This document shows, in pieces, positions 34,811-43,100 of a stretch of DNA of 64,000 nucleotides (its first letter is position 1; the number at the start of each line of letters is the position of its first letter). Under the pieces are notes generated by a model that did not search any database, was not told the DNA's origin, and saw only the letters and a program-made list of their open reading frames with translations. A program made the position numbers and the translations under genes. Location of the stretch: assembly GCF_036240795.1 (NCBI RefSeq), contig NZ_CP108454.1:6508001-6572000 (forward strand). The letters run 5' to 3'. This stretch comes from Streptomyces sp. NBC_01268 (lineage in GTDB: Bacteria > Actinomycetota > Actinomycetes > Streptomycetales > Streptomycetaceae).

Positions 34811-37800
34811 CTAGGGCGCCCGAGGCGGGGGCGGGGGCCGCCGCCGGAACAGGCGGGCCAAGAAGCCCCTGGGCCGCTCCGGGGCCGGCTCGGGCGGCCA
34901 CGGCACGGGAACCGAGGGCTGCGGCACCGACGTCACCGTGACCTCCAGCGGCGGAACCAGCTTCAACCACATCCACCCCTGCGGTCCGGGCGCCCCTCGC
35001 GCACGCATGCGGAGATGCTCGGGCAGGGCGTCGTGGATCCACCGCGGATACGCGAGCAGCAGCTGCGGCCCCCGCTCGGCTGCCGTCTCGGCCTGCGCCG
35101 TCTGGGCCTGGACCACCTCCGCGAGCTCGGACACCTCGGCCGTCGCCCCGGACACGACCAGCCGCAGGGTGACGGGCCGTCGGGGCCCCGGCCCGCGCCA
35201 GGCGGAGACGGTGGAGTCCGCCGCCAGCCGGACCGCCACCTCGGGCGGGAACTCCGTCAGATGGGTCAGGGGCGTGGAGCCCACGCCCTCCAGCCCCAGG
35301 ACGTGCAGCACGGACGCGAATTCCCTGGCGGCCGCGCCTCCGGCGTCCGGGCCGGAGGCGACGGCCAGCAGCCGCGCCCCCCGTGCCGCCGCGGGCTCCG
35401 ACAGCGCGGCCAGCCGGTCCTCCCAGTCCGCCCGCAGACGCAGCAGCTTGTGCCGCTCCGTGCTCGCCCACCGGCCCGGCAGGCCCGCCAGGGGCTCCGA
35501 CCGCCACAGGACGAGGGCCGCCCGGTACAGCCGGGTGCCCGTCGCGCGGTCCCCGTTCCTCGCGGCCTCGGCCGCACGCTCCGCGAGCCGCTCGGCGGTC
35601 TCCAGGTCGAAGCGCGCGTCGGACAGGTCGATCCGGGCAGCCAGCCCCTCCCACTCGATCGGGTGTCCGTCGGCCCGCAGCCGCTCCAGATGGGCGTGCA
35701 CGTCGGCGATGAGGTGGGGTTCGCCCCCGGTCTCGAAGGGCAGGGCCCCCATGTCGACGAACTGCCCCCGTCCCAGCAGCAGCCCGGCCAGCAGGAGTGC
35801 GTCCCGTTCGGGCAGCGGGTCGAACCAGGCCTTGACCGGCCCGAGGATCCGGTAGCTCGGGCCGGGCACGGCGCCCCACGGGCGCGCCCCGAGGGAGCGG
35901 ACCAGCCCCGCCAGCCGCCGCAGGGCGTCGCTCCGGTGCGCGACGTGGTCGGACAGCAGGCCGAGGATGCCCTGTTCGAGCGCGAAGGGCACGTCCGGTC
36001 GCACGGCCCGGACGGACGGCTGCGTGCCGTCGTCGTCCCGCAGGGCCGTGCCCGTGGCCATCTCGTACAACAGCCGGCCCAGGTCGTACAGGTCGTCCTC
36101 GGCCCGCTGCTCCGGCACCGGCGCGGGCTCTCCGAGGAGCGGCTTCTCCTGCCGGGTCAGCAGGACGCGGTCCGTCCGCACGGCGCCGTGCACGAACCCG
36201 GCCTCGTGCAGCGCGAGGAGAGCGGAGGCGAGCTCGCCGCCCCCGTACAGGGCGCGGAACGCCGGCAGGCCGTCGGGGGAGGCGGTCAGCTGCTCGCGCA
36301 GCGTCGTGCCGGCGACCCCCGCCAGGACGACGGCGCAGCGGCCGTCGAGCTCCAGGCCGTCCAGGACCCTGAGGAGGTGGGGGTGACCGACGCTCCGCAG
36401 GGCCTCCACGCGGGCCGCGAACCCCGGCGGCGCGGCGAAGGGGTGGATGCGGACCAGGACCCGGCGGTCCTGCTCGCGGTCCCGGGCCCGCCACAGCTCC
36501 TCGCCCTCCGGGCCGGGCCGCCGCTCCAGGAGCTCGTACCGCCCGGCGAGCAGCCGCGGCCGCGCCGCGCCCGGCGTCGGCGCCGAGGCCGGCGGCACCC
36601 ACTCCGGCCCCCGCAGCAGCCGCACGCTCTCCTCGCTCACCAGCGCGAACGGCCGCCCCATCGCCCGGTCCGCGCCCCGCCCCTCCAGGCTCTCCACCAG
36701 GGCGCGGAACTCGCCCGGCAGGGCGCCCGCGCGGGCGTCGATCTCGGCGCTGACGCGGGCCAGGAGTTCGGCCGTGCGGATCAGGGAGGTGCGGGGGAGG
36801 GCGCCGAGGAGGACCTCGCGGACGCCGGGGCGGAACGCGTACGCGCCCGGGTCCGCGCCCGGGTGGGCGCGGAGCATGCCGCTGAGGACCACCTCCGCCA
36901 GGTGCTGCGGCTCGGGACGTTCCTCCACCGCCGCCTGGACCAGCCGCATCACCGGCAGCCGTGCCGAGCCGACCGCCAGGTGCGCGGCGAGCCGGAAGGC
37001 CTGCGGCGAGGCCAGGGCGCGGAAGCGCAGCACCAGTTCCTCGGGGTCGGTGTCCTCCGGGACGAGCGCGTCGTCCGGGGCCACCGGCTCGCAGGGCGTC
37101 ACGAAGGCCGCCGCGCCCGGCACCTCCGTACCCGCCGGGGAGGCGACCAGCTCGGCCCAGTGGCCGAGCCACACCTCGGTCGGCTCCAGGACCGGCAGCG
37201 GGACGCCCGCCCGGCCGGGTGCGCCGTCGTACGGGGTGAACCCCAGGGCCGTGTTGGGGACGCCCGCGGCGGGCGAGACGAACCGGCCCGGCACGGCGGG
37301 CGCCGCCGTGTGCCGCCACAGGCGCTCCGGCAGCGGCTGGAGCAGCGCGACCGGAGCCTCCCGGGCGAGCGCGGCGAGCGTGCCGCGCCACCGCACGCCG
37401 GCCGGGCCCTCGTGCCACTGCGGCCCCATCGCGTCGCTGACCACGAGCACCGCCGTACGGCCGCGCTCCCGGTGCCGCGGGGGCAGCCGCCCGTCCTCGC
37501 CGAGCCGCAGCACGTCGAGCGTGCGGAACGCCCCGGTCTGCGCGAGGGCCGTGTGCAGCTCGCGCGCCAGCGGGCGCCACATCGTCATCGTCGGGCCCGT
37601 GTCGAGGACGATCCGCAGGTGCAGCCAGCGCTCCTGCCGGGGCCGCAGCACCGGCAGCCACAGCCGCCGCCGGGCGCCGAGCGCGGCGATCCGGTCGGCC
37701 GTCGCGGCCTCGTCCAGCTCCCGGCCGGCCGCGCTCGGCACGGTCCGCCGCAGCGGTCGCAGCGAGCGCTGGAGGGCGAGCGGGCGGGCCAGCATCGGCG

Positions 37801-38176
37801 GCGCGGGCGCCAGCAGCGGGCTGTGCGAGGGCACGCCGGGAGCCGGCCGGGGGACGGGCCGCGGCGAGGGCCTCGGTTCGGGCGCGGCCGCCGGGGCGTG
37901 CAGCGGCACCCGGGGCGGCGCGGCCGGGGCCGGGGCCGGACCGGGAGGGAGCGCGAGGGGCGCCGGCGGGAGGTGGTCCGAGGGCCGGCGGTGGGGTGGA
38001 GCGGGCTCCGGAGGCTGCCGCACCGGCCGCTCCGGCGGCGGCTCCGGCGTCCCCATCTGCCGCGCCAGCCACAGCAGTTCCGCCAGCTCCCGCCCGGTCG
38101 GCGGCTCCTGCCCGGCCGCCTCCAGGATGCCCGCCAGGGCGGTCAGCGCCTCGCCGGCCGCCCGGTCAGACGTCAT
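34811..38176 (-). CDS. SAV_2336-N protein: vWA-like, pseudokinase and BTAD-like regions
   Basis: This is a 1121-aa multidomain protein. Residues 1-35 are helical, 45-150 is a Pro/Ala-rich linker, and about 165-520 matches the SAV_2336 N-terminal domain with a vWA-like metal-site motif HLRIVLDTGPTMTMW. About 540-760 is a kinase-like domain starting LLAGRYELLERR, but the usual Lys is Arg (VLVRIHPF), the HRD loop reads HGAVRTD and the DFG motif is absent, so it is a pseudokinase. About 820-930 has BTAD/TPR-like helices (FDLETAERLAERAAEAARNG). A basic Pro-rich tail ends the protein. ATG 38176 lies inside the end of the MoxR gene (11-bp overlap). It is the last gene of the cassette and a candidate effector or signal integrator. 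Confidence 0.75.
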   Translation of the reverse strand: MTSDRAAGEALTALAGILEAAGQEPPTGRELAELLWLARQMGTPEPPPERPVRQPPEPAPPHRRPSDHLPPAPLALPPGPAPAPAAPPRVPLHAPAAAPEPRPSPRPVPRPAPGVPSHSPLLAPAPPMLARPLALQRSLRPLRRTVPSAAGRELDEAATADRIAALGARRRLWLPVLRPRQERWLHLRIVLDTGPTMTMWRPLARELHTALAQTGAFRTLDVLRLGEDGRLPPRHRERGRTAVLVVSDAMGPQWHEGPAGVRWRGTLAALAREAPVALLQPLPERLWRHTAAPAVPGRFVSPAAGVPNTALGFTPYDGAPGRAGVPLPVLEPTEVWLGHWAELVASPAGTEVPGAAAFVTPCEPVAPDDALVPEDTDPEELVLRFRALASPQAFRLAAHLAVGSARLPVMRLVQAAVEERPEPQHLAEVVLSGMLRAHPGADPGAYAFRPGVREVLLGALPRTSLIRTAELLARVSAEIDARAGALPGEFRALVESLEGRGADRAMGRPFALVSEESVRLLRGPEWVPPASAPTPGAARPRLLAGRYELLERRPGPEGEELWRARDREQDRRVLVRIHPFAAPPGFAARVEALRSVGHPHLLRVLDGLELDGRCAVVLAGVAGTTLREQLTASPDGLPAFRALYGGGELASALLALHEAGFVHGAVRTDRVLLTRQEKPLLGEPAPVPEQRAEDDLYDLGRLLYEMATGTALRDDDGTQPSVRAVRPDVPFALEQGILGLLSDHVAHRSDALRRLAGLVRSLGARPWGAVPGPSYRILGPVKAWFDPLPERDALLLAGLLLGRGQFVDMGALPFETGGEPHLIADVHAHLERLRADGHPIEWEGLAARIDLSDARFDLETAERLAERAAEAARNGDRATGTRLYRAALVLWRSEPLAGLPGRWASTERHKLLRLRADWEDRLAALSEPAAARGARLLAVASGPDAGGAAAREFASVLHVLGLEGVGSTPLTHLTEFPPEVAVRLAADSTVSAWRGPGPRRPVTLRLVVSGATAEVSELAEVVQAQTAQAETAAERGPQLLLAYPRWIHDALPEHLRMRARGAPGPQGWMWLKLVPPLEVTVTSVPQPSVPVPWPPEPAPERPRGFLARLFRRRPPPPPRAP

Positions 38177-39188
38177 CGACGTCCCAGGACTCCGCCGCCC
38201 GCCCCAGGTACGGCATCAACGCCTTCGCCAGCTCCTCGCGCGACCCGGTGTCCAGGCCGGCCGTCCGGGTCAGGTAGATCGCGTTGAGCAGCTGGTCCGT
38301 GGCGAGCTCGCCCGCGCTGCCCCGGCGCAGGAACGTGTCGACGAGCGCGTGGTCCCGCTCGTCGAGCTCGCCCAGGTGCGCCCGCACGATGTCCTCCAGC
38401 TGCCGGCGCGGCGGCTGGTGCAGTTCGAGCCGCACGCAGCGGCGCAGGAACGCCGGCGGGAACTCCCGCTCGCCGTTGCTGGTGAGGACGACGAACGGGA
38501 AGGCCCGGCAGCGCACCTCGCCGTGCCGCACCGGCACCCGCTCCTCCGAGTCCGCCACCATCACCTCGGCCACCGGGTGCGAACGGGCCGCCCGCACCAG
38601 CTCGGGGATCTCGTACTGCCCCTCCTCCAGCACGTGCAGCAGGTCGTTGGGCAGGTCGAGGTCGCTCTTGTCGATCTCGTCGATGAGCAGCACCCGGGGC
38701 CGCTCGTACGGCAGCAGAGCGGTGCCCAGCGGGCCGAGCCGCAGGTGGTCCTCGATCGCCGCCTCCCCGGGCAGCGGCTCGCCGGCGCCGGCCCGCCCGG
38801 CCGCGTACAGCCGCGACAGCGGGTCGTACCGGTAGAGGCCGTCGGTCAGCGCCGTGCGGCTCGTCACGTTCCAGCGCAGCACCCGGCCGAGCCGCAGCTC
38901 GCGCGCCACCGCGTACGGCAGGCTGGACTTGCCGCTCCCCGGCGGGCCCGTCACGAGCAGCGGCCGCCGCAGGTGCAGCGCCGCGTTGACCAGCTGCACC
39001 GTCTCGGGTGTCGGCTGGTACGTGCGGGCCCGGTGCACCCGGCCCGGCGCGCCGCCCGCGGCGTCCTCCTCCCGGGCCGGCGGCAGCGCGGGCCCGCCGT
39101 CGAACGCGCGCCACGGCGGCGGCGCGGGCAGCGCGTCGACGCCGTCGTGCGGCGCGCTCGATCCGGTGTAGACGGGCCAGAGGGACAT
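38166..39188 (-). CDS. MoxR-family AAA+ ATPase
   Basis: This 340-aa AAA+ protein has Walker A GPPGSGKSS (81-89), Walker B RVLLIDEID (165-173), sensor VVLTSNGEREFP and an Arg-finger region FLRRCVRLEL. MoxR ATPases are chaperone-like and work with vWA-domain partners. Here the next gene, overlapping by 11 bp, encodes a vWA-like protein, and the upstream gene encodes a protease with a VMAP-like C-terminus. The N-terminal 50 residues are Pro/Ala-rich. Together these genes match the vWA-MoxR-VMAP arrangement. Confidence 0.9.
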   Translation of the reverse strand: MSLWPVYTGSSAPHDGVDALPAPPPWRAFDGGPALPPAREEDAAGGAPGRVHRARTYQPTPETVQLVNAALHLRRPLLVTGPPGSGKSSLPYAVARELRLGRVLRWNVTSRTALTDGLYRYDPLSRLYAAGRAGAGEPLPGEAAIEDHLRLGPLGTALLPYERPRVLLIDEIDKSDLDLPNDLLHVLEEGQYEIPELVRAARSHPVAEVMVADSEERVPVRHGEVRCRAFPFVVLTSNGEREFPPAFLRRCVRLELHQPPRRQLEDIVRAHLGELDERDHALVDTFLRRGSAGELATDQLLNAIYLTRTAGLDTGSREELAKALMPYLGRAAESWDVDDV

Positions 39189-39224
39189 GCCTGCTGCTCC
39201 AAGGAGTGGGTACGGGACGGACGG

Positions 39225-41054
39225 TCAGCCGACGGGGGAGTGGCGCAGGGGGCGGACCTCGGGAAACCGGCGCGGGTCCTCCCACACCAGAGACACGTGC
39301 GCCGCCCAGTGCGGCTCGGGGCCCTCGTGCAGGAAGGCCTCCTTCCGCAACCGGAAGACGACGTCCGGGAGCTCGGCCGGTGGAAGGCGGGAGATCCGCT
39401 CCGCGATCCGGTCGAGGAAGCCGGCCCCCGAGCAGCTCCCCGTGCACGGCCCGCCCGGCGGGCAGCCGTTGCGCGGCCACAGCACGATCGGCGCGGGCGC
39501 GTCCAGCGCCGCGCCGTACAGAGTGCGCTCCCGGGACGCCGTCGGCGGCCGGGAGAAGCCCACCGCGCCGCGCACGTCCTGGAGGAGCACCGACAGCTGC
39601 GCCGCGCCCTGCGGGGTGGCGCAGGCGACCCGGTGCAGCGGCGAGCCGTCCTGCCGGTCCAGCTCCTCCCACACCCGCTTGAGGGCGAACTGCTGCCGGC
39701 CCTTGGACCGGCGGTCGTGGTCGAGCACGACCACCGGTGAACTGCAGCCGAGCGGCGGCTCCTTGCCGCGCCTGCGGGTCCACTGGTCGACGTCCTTGTT
39801 CAGCCACGACCGGGGCAGCGCGAACGCGATCAGCGGACGTCCCTCGACGATCTCCTCGTACGCCTCGTCGATCCGGTCGAGGACCCAGCCGCGCAACTTG
39901 GCGACCGCGAGCCGCCGTTCGCTGACGAGGATCCGGTCCCCGCCCCGGTACACCGACACCTCGGCGATCACGGTGCCGCCGTCGGCGCCGCTGCGCCGCA
40001 CCTCGACGAGGATCGGCGCCCAGGGCAGCGGACCGCCCGGCGCGGCCACCGGGGCGGCCGGCCGGGCGCGCTCGCGGTCGTGGCCGTGCGGGGCGTACGC
40101 CGCGGTCTCGTGCCGGGGCTCGTCGTCGTACGCGAACACCGGCCGGGGCCCCTGGTGCCGGTCCCGGTGCTCCCGCGCCCACGCCCGGAAGGCGCGCCGC
40201 AGCTCCTCGTCGTCCGTCAGGTCGGCCACCCGCAGGGCGAGTTCGGCGAGCGGCACCCGGCCGCGCCCCGGGGTGGTCTCGGTGAGCAGGTGCCACACGC
40301 CCTGCCACAGGTCGCGGGGCGGGGCGGGCGGCAGCGCGGGGCCCAGCGGGCCGGTCGCGGCGGCGAGCAGCCGCTCCACCGGGACGGACAGCGGACCGGC
40401 CCGCTCCACCAGGTCCAGGAGTCCGCGCTTCTCCTCGGAGGAACAGCCCGGCGTGGGCACGAGCGCGGCGAGGGCGGGGACGTACCGGGCCAGGATCCGG
40501 GCGGGGATGATCCGGGCGTTGCGCACCACCGGGTCGTACGAGGCGACCATCCCGACCACGGCCCCGTCGGCGGCGCGCATGGCGGCGGCCCCGCTGAACC
40601 CGTGCGAGGGCTCCTGCCCGAAGCCCTTCCAGTACTCCGCCTGCTGCCACTCGTCGTGGATCAGCTGTCCGGCCGAGGTCGTCCGCAGCTCCGTCTGGGC
40701 GCCCTCGTGCGCGTACCCCTCGGGGAAGCCGTACGCCACGAGCCGCGGCGGTTCCCCGTCCTCACCGACGCCCTCGGGCCCCGCGAACGCGATCGGCGGG
40801 ACCGGCACCGGCCGGTCCAGGGTGAGCACCGCGACATCGCCGGGGTCGGTGCGGCCGCCGCCCCAGGGGCCACGGCGGGCGACCCGGGCCGACACCTCCC
40901 CGAGGCCGTGGGCGCCGGGGAACCAGACCGTGGCGTCCGCGCGGCCGTCGACCACATGAGCGCAGGTCAGGACCGTGTCGGCGGCGACGAGGAACCCGGA
41001 GCCCAGCACCTGGCCCGCGCCGTCGACCCGCACGTGCCAGGCGGGGGAGCCCAT
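39225..41054 (-). CDS. Trypsin-like serine protease with VMAP-like C-terminal region
   Basis: This 609-aa protein lacks a signal peptide. Residues 5-205 form a trypsin-like domain with the full catalytic triad: His33 (LTCAHVV), Asp73 (PGDVAVL) and Ser154 (GFSGAA). After a middle region (about 210-330), the C-terminal ~280 residues resemble the VMAP C-terminal domain (FALPRSWLNKDVDQW, SSPVVVLDHDR, IVLWPRNGCPPGG). This architecture is typical of the protease component of vWA-MoxR-VMAP conflict systems. A cytoplasmic protease suggests activation on a trigger, with cleavage of a partner or host target. ATG 41054 overlaps the upstream stop (ATGA). Confidence 0.82.
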   Translation of the reverse strand: MGSPAWHVRVDGAGQVLGSGFLVAADTVLTCAHVVDGRADATVWFPGAHGLGEVSARVARRGPWGGGRTDPGDVAVLTLDRPVPVPPIAFAGPEGVGEDGEPPRLVAYGFPEGYAHEGAQTELRTTSAGQLIHDEWQQAEYWKGFGQEPSHGFSGAAAMRAADGAVVGMVASYDPVVRNARIIPARILARYVPALAALVPTPGCSSEEKRGLLDLVERAGPLSVPVERLLAAATGPLGPALPPAPPRDLWQGVWHLLTETTPGRGRVPLAELALRVADLTDDEELRRAFRAWAREHRDRHQGPRPVFAYDDEPRHETAAYAPHGHDRERARPAAPVAAPGGPLPWAPILVEVRRSGADGGTVIAEVSVYRGGDRILVSERRLAVAKLRGWVLDRIDEAYEEIVEGRPLIAFALPRSWLNKDVDQWTRRRGKEPPLGCSSPVVVLDHDRRSKGRQQFALKRVWEELDRQDGSPLHRVACATPQGAAQLSVLLQDVRGAVGFSRPPTASRERTLYGAALDAPAPIVLWPRNGCPPGGPCTGSCSGAGFLDRIAERISRLPPAELPDVVFRLRKEAFLHEGPEPHWAAHVSLVWEDPRRFPEVRPLRHSPVG

Positions 41055-41509
41055 CAGTGCGGGCCGGCGGTCGCTCCGGCACCCGCCTCGGCGGCGCCCG
41101 CGCCCGCGGTGCCCGCCGTTCCGCCCGTCGCCGCAGGGCCCGTCGTGCCGTCGGAAGCGGCCGTCGGGACCGTGACCGAGGCCTGCGGGCCGTCGCCGTC
41201 CGGCGTCCAGGACAGCTTCACCGTCAGATGCCCCTCGACGGCCGTCTTCGCGATCACCGCGCCCGCCTCGGCCGTCAGCTTCACCCCGAACTCCAGCTCC
41301 ACCGCGTCCGGCCGGAGCGAACCGCCCCGGAACACGGCCAGCGCGGACTCGGCCGCCGCGCGGATCCCCACGAGCGCCTCGTCGAGCGTCTGGCCCGCCC
41401 GGACCAGGGAGTTCCCGCCGCGGGAGACGGGCCGGGCACCCGGCTGATCACCGTCCGCCTCGACCAGGACCGTGCCGTCCGCCGTGTCGAACTCCATGAG
41501 TGTGCCCAC
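41054..41509 (-). CDS. CU044_2847-family (trypsin-co-occurring) small protein
   Basis: The 151-aa protein comprises an about 105-residue domain beginning LMEFDTADGTVLVEAD, with GQTLDEALVGIRAAAESAL and VELEFGVKLTAEAGAVIAK, matching the CU044_2847 family seen beside trypsin-like proteases in actinobacteria. The last 45 residues are a Gly/Ala/Thr-rich tail. GTG 41509 is chosen because GGGGG lies 5 nt upstream; ATG 41497 and an upstream frame to 41548 are alternatives. It is the first gene of the cassette, and its stop is coupled to the protease start. Its role could be protease inhibition or sensing. Confidence 0.75.
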   Translation of the reverse strand: MGTLMEFDTADGTVLVEADGDQPGARPVSRGGNSLVRAGQTLDEALVGIRAAAESALAVFRGGSLRPDAVELEFGVKLTAEAGAVIAKTAVEGHLTVKLSWTPDGDGPQASVTVPTAASDGTTGPAATGGTAGTAGAGAAEAGAGATAGPH

Positions 41510-41615
41510 AACTACCCCCGTGCCCAGAACAGTTGGTTCACGCACCATTCTGTCCGACGGCCCCGTCCGTGTCAGCGGATCGGCGGCAGGGCCGGGCCCG
41601 GCCTACCCTGGAGGG

Positions 41616-42353
41616 GTGTACGAGGAGCGCCCCGCGCGGCTCGCCGGCGCGGTCGTCTGGACCCGCGCGACCGGCCCCGCCGACCCCGGCCGCCGCCCGG
41701 TCCTGCCGGACGGGTGCATGGACCTGATCTGGGCCGACGGCCGCCTGATGGTCGCGGGCCCGGACACCGGCGCGTACCTCCCGGAGAGTTTCGCCGCGCA
41801 CTACGCCGGCCTGCGCTTCGCGCCCGGTGAGGCGCCGGGCGTGCTCGGCGTCGAGGCGAGCGCCCTGCGCGACCGGCGGGTCGACCTCGCCGACCTGTGG
41901 GGCGCCCGCGAGGCCCGCCGGCTCGCCGACGGCGTGACCGGCGCCGCCGACCGCGCCGCCGCCCTGGAGGGCCTGGTGCTGCGCCGGGCCGCGGGGGCCC
42001 CGGCCCCCGACCCGCTGCTGCGGGCCGTCGTCGCCCGGCTGCGGGCGGGCGACGCGGTCGGAGCCGCCGCCGACGCGGTCGGACTCGGCGCCCGGCAGCT
42101 GCACCGGCGCTCGCTCGCGGCCTTCGGCTACGGGCCGAAGACACTGGCCCGGATCCTGCGGCTGCAGCGGGCGCTCGCGCTGGTGCGGGCGGGCGTCCCC
42201 TACGCGCAGGCGGCGTACCGCGCGGGCTGCGTCGACCAGGCCCATCTGGCCCGCGAGATGCGGGCCCTGACGGGGACGACCCTGACGGGTTACACCGCGT
42301 CCGTCGCGGGGGCGCCGGCCGGTTCCGCCGCCGCCCCGGCGTGGTCGGCGTAG
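41616..42353 (+). CDS. AraC-type transcriptional regulator (DUF6597-like N-terminus)
   Basis: This 245-aa regulator starts with GTG 41616 and is leaderless (TACCCT at 41604-41609, 6 nt before). The N-terminal domain PVLPDGCMDLIWADGRLMVAGPDTG is the DUF6597-type ligand domain. The C-terminal AraC helix-turn-helix pair reads GLGARQLHRRSLAAFGYGPKTLARILRLQRAL and AQAAYRAGCVDQAHLAREMR. It is divergent from the protease cassette (gap ~107 bp), so it is a candidate regulator of it. Its 3' end overlaps the convergent VOC gene by 64 bp. Confidence 0.85.
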   Translation: MYEERPARLAGAVVWTRATGPADPGRRPVLPDGCMDLIWADGRLMVAGPDTGAYLPESFAAHYAGLRFAPGEAPGVLGVEASALRDRRVDLADLWGAREARRLADGVTGAADRAAALEGLVLRRAAGAPAPDPLLRAVVARLRAGDAVGAAADAVGLGARQLHRRSLAAFGYGPKTLARILRLQRALALVRAGVPYAQAAYRAGCVDQAHLAREMRALTGTTLTGYTASVAGAPAGSAAAPAWSA

Positions 42354-42742
42354 AGCGACACCGCCGCTCCGTCCGGGTCGAGCACCACCGCGTACCGCTG
42401 GCCCCACACGGCGTCCCAGGGCTTGAGGTGCCCGCGGTGTCCGGCGCCCGTCAGGGCCGCGTAGACGGCGTCGACCTCGTCCGGGTCCGCGCAGCGGAAG
42501 GCGAGGGCGACCCGGTCGCCGCCGGAGGGACGGGTCCAGGCCGGGTCGTAGGACCGGGCGATCTCCTCCGTGTCCCACAGGACGCGCACGCCGCCGGGCA
42601 GGGCCAGCTCCACGTGCGGGGCGGTCTCGGCGCCGGGCGGCAGGTCCAGGCCGAGCAGCCGGTAGAAGGCGAGGGAGGCGCCCATGTCGGAGGTGACCAG
42701 GCCGATGACGTCGAGGCACGGGGTGGGTCGCTTGGTGTCCAT
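42290..42742 (-). CDS. VOC-family (glyoxalase/dioxygenase-like) protein
   Basis: This 150-aa vicinal oxygen chelate fold protein contains LDVIGLVTSDMGASLAFYRLLGLD and the C-terminal YAVVLDPDGAAVSLYAD, one beta-alpha-beta-beta-beta pair of each half. The substrate cannot be inferred; family members include glyoxalases and antibiotic-binding proteins. ATG 42742 is leaderless: TACGTT (rc of 42750-42755) lies 7 nt upstream. The 3' end overlaps the AraC-type gene on the other strand by 64 bp, so full-length transcripts of both would be antisense to each other. Confidence 0.82.
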   Translation of the reverse strand: MDTKRPTPCLDVIGLVTSDMGASLAFYRLLGLDLPPGAETAPHVELALPGGVRVLWDTEEIARSYDPAWTRPSGGDRVALAFRCADPDEVDAVYAALTGAGHRGHLKPWDAVWGQRYAVVLDPDGAAVSLYADHAGAAAEPAGAPATDAV

Positions 42743-42948
42743 GCCCCCGAACGTAGACCGCTCCGAGCCGCCCGTCTTGTACGGATCGGACACCGGGGCC
42801 GCGGGCGCGCGGAGGGGCCCGCGAGGCGCTACCCGACGGGGACCGGGCCGCCCGGAAAATGCTTGGCGCCTCCGGCCCGGCCTCCGCTACGGTGAGCGCA
42901 CCGCGAAGATCGCGGTCAGGAGACCATCACGACCAGGAGGTGTGACCG

Positions 42949-43020
42949 ATGGCTGTCGTCACGACGGGCGTTGCCCACATCGAGAAGTCCGTCCACACCA
43001 CCTCCGTGGCCACCGGCTGA
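42949..43020 (+). CDS. Small ORF (23 aa) with strong RBS upstream of rsgA
   Basis: ATG 42949 is preceded by AGGAGG with 8 nt spacing, one of the best ribosome binding sites in the window, and the frame ends at TGA 43018-43020. The peptide starts MAVVTTGVAHIEKSVHTT and has no recognisable family. TTGGCG and TACGGT boxes (about 42862-42892) could be its promoter. It lies 80 bp before rsgA and may be a leader peptide, a small protein, or a fortuitous site. Confidence 0.45.
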   Translation: MAVVTTGVAHIEKSVHTTSVATG

Positions 43021-43100
43021 CGTCCCTCACCGGCTGACGTCTCCCACTCCCCGCGCGCACCTGCGCGCGATGCCGGGGCCACCCCTGTGAAGGGTCCCCC

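Noticed and set aside
34280..38287. 1335-codon plus-strand open frame across the IS5 transposase and conflict cassette
   Set aside because: Composition is His/Arg/Gln-rich with no domain, and the opposite strand carries complete DDE and vWA-like/pseudokinase motifs.
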